Source: Candidatus Omnitrophota bacterium (lineage in GTDB: Bacteria > Omnitrophota > Gorgyraeia > Kaelpiales > Kaelpiaceae). From it: 13,268 nucleotides of DNA. The notes under the pieces are model-generated. The model ran no database searches, was not told the origin of the DNA, and saw nothing but the letters and a program-made list of their open reading frames with translations. The DNA is taken from assembly GCA_028717465.1 (NCBI GenBank), contig JAQUNS010000006.1, positions 1 through 13,268 of the forward strand, written 5' to 3'. Made by a program: the position numbers and the translations under genes. Of the stretch, positions 6,842 through 13,268 are shown in pieces. Within the stretch, counting starts at the first letter, position 1. Each line of letters starts with the position of its first letter.

Positions 6842-7561
6842 CTACTTTGTAAATTCAAGTATGCTGCGTTCTTTGTTTTCCAAGGCTTTCTCTACTTCTT
6901 CCAGAAAATCTGCCTTTATTTTAGTAAGCTCCTTGGGAAGAATAACTATTTCTACACGCCTGTTTTTCTGCCTGCCTTCTTTTGTATCGTTGGATAATAT
7001 CGGCCTGTATTCGCCAAAACCAGTAGCCTGTACGCGCCTGGAATCTAAATTCTTATCGTCAACCAGATAGTGCAATACGCTCAAAGATCTGGCAGTCGAA
7101 AGCTCCCAATTCGATTTCCAGCCGGAATATTTTATAGGAACATTATCGGTATGGCCCTCTACGGATATTTTTCTATCCGGCATATCGCTGTTAAGAAAAG
7201 CTGCCACCTTATCCAGCATAGAGAAAGCCTCCGGCCTAAGCTCGGATTTTCCGGAGTCGAAAAACACCTCGGCCACAAACCTTAAAACCAGTCCTTTCTC
7301 TTCCAATGATAAAGCAAGCTCTTTTCCGCTTATTTCTTTTTCAAATCTCTTTTCTAAATTGGCTTTGGCTTTCTCCAGCTCTCTTATCTCTTGGTTTTTC
7401 TCGGACTTTAATCTCTCCAGTTCTATTCTTAAGCGCTGGAGCTCTTTCTTCATGAGCTGTACCCTCTCTATATCTTCAGGAGGAGTTTTTTTAAAAGTAA
7501 CGGCGCAACCAGATAAAAATATGCCCGACATAATTAAAATAAGTGCGGCTCTTTTAAGCAT
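6842..7561 (-). CDS. OmpA-domain lipoprotein with coiled-coil stalk
   Basis: Likely outer-membrane lipoprotein that grips peptidoglycan. From the ATG at 7561 it has 239 residues: a lipoprotein signal with lipobox LSGC (acylated C19), a charged coiled coil at about 30-85, and an OmpA/MotB-type domain at about 92-207. In that domain FDSGKSEL (101-108), EGHTDNVP (135-142), NWELSTAR (151-158), TGFGEYRP (180-187) and NRRVEI (200-205) are seen. D139 and R158 match the Asp and Arg that bind diaminopimelate in characterised OmpA domains. A charged helical tail follows. An in-frame start at 7603 would add 14 residues before the signal peptide; AGGAGG six bases before 7561 makes the shorter form clearly better. 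It resembles Pal but has a longer stalk. A MotB-type stator role is unlikely because the signal is a lipobox rather than a plug and channel helix. Confidence 0.88.
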   Translation of the reverse strand: MLKRAALILIMSGIFLSGCAVTFKKTPPEDIERVQLMKKELQRLRIELERLKSEKNQEIRELEKAKANLEKRFEKEISGKELALSLEEKGLVLRFVAEVFFDSGKSELRPEAFSMLDKVAAFLNSDMPDRKISVEGHTDNVPIKYSGWKSNWELSTARSLSVLHYLVDDKNLDSRRVQATGFGEYRPILSNDTKEGRQKNRRVEIVILPKELTKIKADFLEEVEKALENKERSILEFTK

Positions 7562-7567
7562 AGTACA

Positions 7568-7573
7568 CCTCCT
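7568..7573 (-). promoter_or_regulatory. Strong ribosome binding site of the OmpA-like lipoprotein gene
   Basis: The minus strand reads AGGAGG six bases before the ATG at 7561. This fixes the start just ahead of the lipoprotein signal peptide and rejects the longer in-frame start at 7603. Confidence 0.8.
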
Positions 7574-7587
7574 AAGTTTATTATTTA

Positions 7588-7616
7588 ATATTAGCATTGC
7601 CATTTTAAAGCGTCAA
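7588..7616 (-). promoter_or_regulatory. Putative sigma-70-type promoter for the lipoprotein gene and the genes after it
   Basis: The minus strand carries TTGACG (7611-7616), a 17-base spacer, and TAATAT (7588-7593). Each hexamer is one base from the consensus TTGACA/TATAAT. The -35 box overlaps the hppA stop codon. Transcription would start near 7581, giving a leader of roughly 20 bases with the AGGAGG site. This is the best promoter match I found in the window; it is a prediction from sequence only. Confidence 0.6.
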
Positions 7617-9700
7617 GGCAGTAAGGTCTTGCTGACAACAAATGCCGCAAAAACTATAGAAGCCATAGACATTATCTTAATCAATATATTGATAGACGGC
7701 CCGGCAGTATCTTTACAAGGGTCTCCGACAGTATCTCCAACAACAGACGCTTTATGGGAATCTGAGCCTTTACCTCCCAGATTACCCTCCTCAATATATT
7801 TCTTAGCATTGTCCCAGCTAGCTCCGGAATTAGAGAGCATTACGGCTAATACAAACCCCGATACCAACGAGGCGATCAGTAAGCCTATATTGGCTTCAAG
7901 GCCGAAAATTATCCCCACCAAAATAGGAGACAATAAAGCTATTGCCGCCGGAAGTATCATCTGTTTTTGAGATGCTAAGGTTACTATTTTAACGCAGCGG
8001 GCATAATCGGGCTTGGACTTACCCTCCATTATGCCCAGAATTTCTCTAAACTGCCTTCTAACTTCAACTACTATTTTGGATGCGGCATTTCCGACAGAGC
8101 GCATAGTAAGGGCCGCAAAAAGAAAAGGAAGCATGCCGCCTATAAAAAGGCCTGTTATTATTTTTGGATTTAACAGCGATAGATTCAAATGAGCACCTAA
8201 AGATTCCAATTGATCTTTATAAGCTGCGATAAGCGCTAAAGCGGTAAGTGCCGCAGAACCTATCGCGAAACCTTTTCCTGTAGCAGCGGTAGTATTGCCT
8301 AAAGCATCCAGGGCATCGGTCCTTTCTCTGACTTCAGGAGGCAATCCGGCCATCTGAGCAATGCCACCGGCATTGTCTGCCACAGGGCCGTAGGCATCTG
8401 TTGCCAGGGTTATGCCTAAAGTGCTTAACATGCCTACTGCAGATATGCCCACACCATAAAGCCCGAGGTTGAAATTTGCAAAACCGCCGGAATAATAAAA
8501 ACTAAGCAGTATCGCTACGGCTACAGTCATTATGGGTATTAAAGTAGAGTACATTCCGACCGATAACCCTGAAATTACTACAGTCGCAGGGCCGGTTAAA
8601 GCTGCCCGGGCAACTGAACGCGTGGGCCTATATCTATGAGAAGTATGCAACTCGGTAGACAACCCTATCGCAATGCCGGCCAGCAAACCGGTAATAATCG
8701 AATAGTATACTCCGATATGGCTAAGCCCGAGAATCCTTGTGACCAGGAAATATCCCATTGTAATAATCAAAGCAGCAGAAATAAATGTACTCCTTCTTAA
8801 TGCCCAAAGCAATGCAGCCTGATTTGACTTTTCTCTGGACCGTACCGTCAATATTCCTATTATCGAAGCAATAACACCTAGGGCAGCTAGAGTCATAGGA
8901 AGCGTCACGCCGCTAATGCCAAGCCCGGCAGCAACAGCAAGAGCCATAGTTGCTACTATAGATCCGACGTAAGACTCATATAAATCCGCTCCCATGCCAG
9001 CAACGTCACCGACATTGTCGCCGACATTATCTGCTATAACAGCCGGATTTCTGGGATCATCTTCTGGTATGCCTGCTTCGACTTTGCCGACCAGGTCAGC
9101 TCCGACGTCAGCAGCTTTTGTGTATATTCCGCCGCCAACCCTGGCAAAAAGAGCCATTGAACTTGCTCCGAGCCCAAACGTAAGCATCGTAGATGTTATA
9201 TTGAATATTCTTTTAGCTATTTCCATATCCCTGTAATAAAAATCGAGAATATAGTACCATATAGAAAGATCGAGCAGCCCCAAGCCTACTACGGTAAGGC
9301 CCATTACTGAGCCTGAAAAAAAAGCTATCTTAAGCGCAGAGTTCAAGCTGCTGCGTGCTGCCTGAGTAGTCCGGGAGCTTGATTGAGTTGCTATTTTCAT
9401 TCCTATAAACCCGGCTAAACCGGAAAAAAAACCGCCGCTTAAAAAAGCAAAAGGAACAAATATTTCGATATAACCTGCTTTGGCCATAAATATTAAGAGA
9501 ACAAAAACCGATAAAAAGAACAAAGATACGGTCAGATACTGTCTTTTTAAATAAGCTCCGGCACCCTCGCGTACCGCTCTGGCAATATCCTGCATTTTCT
9601 CTGTGCCCTCATCCTTCTTCAGTATCCAGATTACAATAAATACAGAAAACAGCAGTGCTAATATAGAGCCGAAAGGCGCAAGCCAAAGCAGTTCCTTCAT
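7613..9700 (-). CDS. hppA: Membrane-bound ion-pumping pyrophosphatase, K+-dependent type
   Basis: Integral inner-membrane pump that couples PPi hydrolysis to export of Na+ or H+. At 695 residues with about 16 hydrophobic segments it is full length. Seen: DVGADLVGKVE at 198-208 (the PPi site), DNVGDNVGDVAGMGADLYES at 224-243 with the gate-region Glu at 242, DAYGPVADNAGG at 435-446, GNTTAATGKG at 468-477, and GDTVGDPCKDTAGPS near the C-terminus. Ala472 and Gly475 in GNTTAATGKG are the pair typical of K+-dependent enzymes; K+-independent ones have Lys and usually Thr there. I cannot tell Na+ from H+ pumping from the sequence. The start has GGAGG at 9708-9712, seven bases upstream. It follows purA by 47 bases. 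Nearby CdsA, UppS and ProS release PPi, which this pump could recover as an ion gradient (inference). Confidence 0.96.
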   Translation of the reverse strand: MKELLWLAPFGSILALLFSVFIVIWILKKDEGTEKMQDIARAVREGAGAYLKRQYLTVSLFFLSVFVLLIFMAKAGYIEIFVPFAFLSGGFFSGLAGFIGMKIATQSSSRTTQAARSSLNSALKIAFFSGSVMGLTVVGLGLLDLSIWYYILDFYYRDMEIAKRIFNITSTMLTFGLGASSMALFARVGGGIYTKAADVGADLVGKVEAGIPEDDPRNPAVIADNVGDNVGDVAGMGADLYESYVGSIVATMALAVAAGLGISGVTLPMTLAALGVIASIIGILTVRSREKSNQAALLWALRRSTFISAALIITMGYFLVTRILGLSHIGVYYSIITGLLAGIAIGLSTELHTSHRYRPTRSVARAALTGPATVVISGLSVGMYSTLIPIMTVAVAILLSFYYSGGFANFNLGLYGVGISAVGMLSTLGITLATDAYGPVADNAGGIAQMAGLPPEVRERTDALDALGNTTAATGKGFAIGSAALTALALIAAYKDQLESLGAHLNLSLLNPKIITGLFIGGMLPFLFAALTMRSVGNAASKIVVEVRRQFREILGIMEGKSKPDYARCVKIVTLASQKQMILPAAIALLSPILVGIIFGLEANIGLLIASLVSGFVLAVMLSNSGASWDNAKKYIEEGNLGGKGSDSHKASVVGDTVGDPCKDTAGPSINILIKIMSMASIVFAAFVVSKTLLP

Positions 9701-9747
9701 TACATTTCCTCCATTTTTATTTCAATAATTGCATTCACCATCTAGCG

Positions 9748-11040
<1,293 letters not shown>

Positions 11041-11071
11041 TTAGAAATTACAGCCTGTTGGAATTAAAAAA

Positions 11072-11098
11072 ATTATAGTTTAATTTCTTTTATAGCAA
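11072..11098 (-). promoter_or_regulatory. Weak candidate promoter ahead of purA
   Basis: The minus strand has a perfect -10 box TATAAT (11072-11077) overlapping the serA stop codon. The best -35 is TTGCTA (11093-11098), which matches the consensus at four of six bases with a short 15-base spacer. The -10 box alone is convincing, but the DNA here is AT-rich and such a match can occur by chance. Confidence 0.3.
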
Positions 11099-12650
11099 GT
11101 ATCTGCTTAAATCCCAGCAGTTCTTTGATAACCTTATCTCCTACAGGAGCATCCAGGTTTAAAACCATTAGGGCATTTCCGCCAGGCTTTTCTCTGCCAA
11201 AAGTCATGCCGGAAATATTTATGCCGTTACTTCCGCAGACATTGCCAATATGGCCTATAACGCCGGGCTTATCTTCATTGTATACAACCAGCATATTGCC
11301 TGAAGGCTGAACCTCCAGATAATAACCGTCTATATTTACTATCTTGAGGTTTGTTTTGCTGAACATTGTCCCGGCAGCTTCTTTTCTGCCTTTATTTGTT
11401 TCGATAACTACTTGTATTAAATTGCTGAAATTATAAGACTTTGAGGATTTAACCTCCTCTACGCTTATCTCTCTCTCTTTAGCGATGACAGGGGCATTAA
11501 CATAGTTAACCGATTCTTTCAGTGCAGGCTGGAAAAATCCTTTCAAAAAAGCAGCAGAGACCGGAGCAAGATTATGCTCTAATATCTCTCCGCTATACTT
11601 TATCTCTACTCTGTTTACATTGCCGTCTATAAGCTGGCCCAAAAGAAGCCCGAGCTTTTCTGCCAGACTCAAATAAGGCTTAAGAACTTCATAAACTGCG
11701 GGCTCTATGGAAGGGAGATTTACGGCATTTCTGATGATATTTTTTACTAAAGCATCCTTAATCTGTTCAGCCATCTCTACTGCAACGTTAAACTGAGCCT
11801 CTTCGGTCGATGCCCCCAGATGCGGCGTAAGGACTATATTTTCTGACTCAGTGAGCGGGTTGTTTTTAGGAGGTTCTTCTTCATAAACATCCAAGGCAGC
11901 TCCGGCTATCTTTTTTTCAGAAAGAGCTTTGTGCAAAGCCAGCTCATCTACAACTCCGCCTCGCGAACAATTGATCACCCTTAAATTTTCTTTAACCATG
12001 CCTAATTCTTTGCCGGAAAACATATGGTAAGTATTGTCGGTTAAGGGGATATGGAAAGTAATATAATCGGCACTTTTTAATATTTTCTCGTAATCACAAA
12101 ACTCTACTTCTATTTTATTGGCTACATCTTCTGAAATATAAGGATCATAAGCCAGGACTTTCATGCCAAACGATAAAGCCCGTTTGGCAACTTCGCGGCC
12201 TATTCTGCCCAAACCGACTATTCCCAATATCTTACCGTAAAGTTCTTGGCCCATAAATTTTTTACGGTCCCATTTGCCTTGACGCATAGAAGAGCTGGCC
12301 TCAGGTATATTGCGGGCAAGAGAGAGCATTAAAGCCATGGTATGCTCGGCGGTAGAAACAGTATTGCCTAAAGGCGTATTCATGACTATAATGCCGTTTT
12401 TAGTGGCTGTCTCCAGGTCTACGTTATCCAGGCCTACGCCTGCCCGGCCTATAACTTTGAGATTTTCGGCTGCTTCGATGACTTTAGATGTAATTTTAGT
12501 GCTGCTCCTTACGATAACTCCGTCATAAGACTTAATCTCTTTGATTAATTCGTCTTCTTTAAGGCCTGTTTTCTGGACGACATCTAAGCCGGAATTTTTT
12601 AATATATCCACCCCTTCCTTAGCTATGCTATCGCAGACAAGAACTTTCAC
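11073..12650 (-). CDS. serA: D-3-phosphoglycerate dehydrogenase, long form with ACT domain, GTG start
   Basis: NAD-dependent first enzyme of the phosphorylated serine pathway, oxidising 3-phosphoglycerate to 3-phosphohydroxypyruvate. At 525 residues it is the long form. The catalytic and NAD domains occupy about 1-310, with GLGRIG at 146-151, NCSRGG with catalytic Arg230, EEEP with Glu259 and TPHLGAST with His277. An intervening allosteric substrate-binding domain lies at about 320-440, and a C-terminal ACT domain at about 450-525 contains NEDKPGVIGHIG. The ACT domain suggests feedback by serine, as in characterised homologues. The start codon is GTG at 12650, with AAGGAG eight bases before it lying inside the last codons of the aminotransferase gene. 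The two genes are only 3 bases apart, pointing to a serine operon; the phosphatase SerB is not in view. Confidence 0.97.
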   Translation of the reverse strand: MKVLVCDSIAKEGVDILKNSGLDVVQKTGLKEDELIKEIKSYDGVIVRSSTKITSKVIEAAENLKVIGRAGVGLDNVDLETATKNGIIVMNTPLGNTVSTAEHTMALMLSLARNIPEASSSMRQGKWDRKKFMGQELYGKILGIVGLGRIGREVAKRALSFGMKVLAYDPYISEDVANKIEVEFCDYEKILKSADYITFHIPLTDNTYHMFSGKELGMVKENLRVINCSRGGVVDELALHKALSEKKIAGAALDVYEEEPPKNNPLTESENIVLTPHLGASTEEAQFNVAVEMAEQIKDALVKNIIRNAVNLPSIEPAVYEVLKPYLSLAEKLGLLLGQLIDGNVNRVEIKYSGEILEHNLAPVSAAFLKGFFQPALKESVNYVNAPVIAKEREISVEEVKSSKSYNFSNLIQVVIETNKGRKEAAGTMFSKTNLKIVNIDGYYLEVQPSGNMLVVYNEDKPGVIGHIGNVCGSNGINISGMTFGREKPGGNALMVLNLDAPVGDKVIKELLGFKQILAIKEIKL

Positions 12651-12653
12651 TGT

Positions 12654-13268
12654 TTATTCTCCTTTCTTGTATGATTTTAAAAACTCTTCTTCTAATTTCA
12701 ATATGCCGCTGCCCAGATTGAATTTATATCCAAAACTGTGCAAAGCAAACTCAATAGCGGCAACACCTGCTAAGATATCGAAAATGTTTACATAGCCAAG
12801 ATGGGCTATCCTGAATATCTTTCCTTTTAGCTCGGACTGGCCCCCTGCAATACTTATGCCGAACTCCTCGCGTATGAATTTAACCATCTTGTCGCTGTCC
12901 ATCTCTTCAGGCATAGATACGCTTGTTACAGCGTTGGAGGGGTTCTGTGCAAATATTTTTAACCCCAAAGACGTTACCGCTTGGCGGGTTATTTTGGCAA
13001 GGCTGGCATGCCTATCCCATATATTTTCAATGCCTTCTTCTTTGATCATCTCAAGCGCCGCTTTAAGGGCAACTATCATATTCACTGCCGGAGTCCAGGG
13101 CGTATCAGATTTAGCAGCTGTTTTTTTAGCTTTAGTTAAATCGAAGTAGTATTTCGGCATAGAACCACCTTCAATTAACTTAAATGCTCTGTCCGAAAGA
13201 CTGATAAAAGCAAGCCCCGGCGGCAGCATGAGCCCTTTTTGAGATCCGCTGACTACGATATCTATGCC
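12654..13268 (-). CDS. Class V aminotransferase, serine-pyruvate/alanine-glyoxylate type (5' part missing)
   Basis: C-terminal 204 residues of a PLP enzyme; about 180 N-terminal residues lie beyond the right edge. The frame is open to the last base. Near the visible beginning is SGSQKG, whose Lys (codon 13236-13238) is the expected PLP Schiff-base lysine. Downstream are the typical TPAVN stretch, the small C-terminal domain with an FGISIAGGQ loop, and FRIAHLGYV, whose Arg should bind the substrate carboxylate. This is the AGT/SGAT branch, not classical SerC. Adjacency to serA (3 bases) suggests it makes phosphoserine from phosphohydroxypyruvate, as proposed for such pairs in other bacteria, but serine-glyoxylate or alanine-glyoxylate transamination cannot be excluded. 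An internal ATG at 13229 is not the real start, since the active-site Lys lies upstream of it. Confidence 0.9.
   Translation of the reverse strand, partial: GIDIVVSGSQKGLMLPPGLAFISLSDRAFKLIEGGSMPKYYFDLTKAKKTAAKSDTPWTPAVNMIVALKAALEMIKEEGIENIWDRHASLAKITRQAVTSLGLKIFAQNPSNAVTSVSMPEEMDSDKMVKFIREEFGISIAGGQSELKGKIFRIAHLGYVNIFDILAGVAAIEFALHSFGYKFNLGSGILKLEEEFLKSYKKGE

Noticed and set aside
7359..7970. Plus-strand open frame of about 200 codons across the lipoprotein/hppA junction
   Set aside because: It is antisense to two well-supported genes and spans their promoter and intergenic gap, and it lacks any recognisable domain.

Overview
All eleven protein genes lie on the minus strand, packed with gaps of about 50 bases or less and several overlaps. 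The window is therefore best read from its right end to its left. The genes are core housekeeping functions plus two envelope proteins of uncertain role. There is no RNA gene, mobile element, CRISPR array or long non-coding stretch. The DNA is AT-leaning. The organism is a diderm bacterium: it has an OmpA-type peptidoglycan-binding lipoprotein, a RseP-type site-2 protease, and the MEP isoprenoid route. The CdsA signature reads PGLGGVLDL rather than PGHGGxLDR. From memory this resembles PVC-group or candidate-phylum bacteria such as Omnitrophota; that placement is inference, not proof.

Right block (about 9.7-13.3 kb): the 3' part of a class V aminotransferase gene is followed after 3 bases by serA. 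Together they suggest the first two committed steps of serine synthesis, with the aminotransferase possibly standing in for SerC. Next come purA (AMP synthesis) and hppA (a membrane pyrophosphatase of the K+-dependent type, pumping Na+ or H+).

Middle (about 6.5-7.6 kb): a near-consensus sigma-70-type promoter overlaps the hppA stop codon. It precedes an OmpA-domain lipoprotein and a small membrane-anchored coiled-coil protein that I cannot name.

Left block (1-6.45 kb): uppS, cdsA, dxr, rseP, ispG, proS. This compact run covers isoprenoid precursors (dxr, ispG), the undecaprenyl lipid carrier (uppS), phospholipid precursor CDP-diacylglycerol (cdsA), envelope proteolysis (rseP) and prolyl-tRNA (proS, cut at the left edge a few residues before its expected end). 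Several junctions are overlaps, and three genes lack a visible Shine-Dalgarno site, so translational coupling is likely.

I see no clearly new biological system. The points most worth checking are a changed conserved motif in IspG, the lipoprotein/coiled-coil pair, the promoter at the end of hppA, and the TTG start of cdsA inside uppS.
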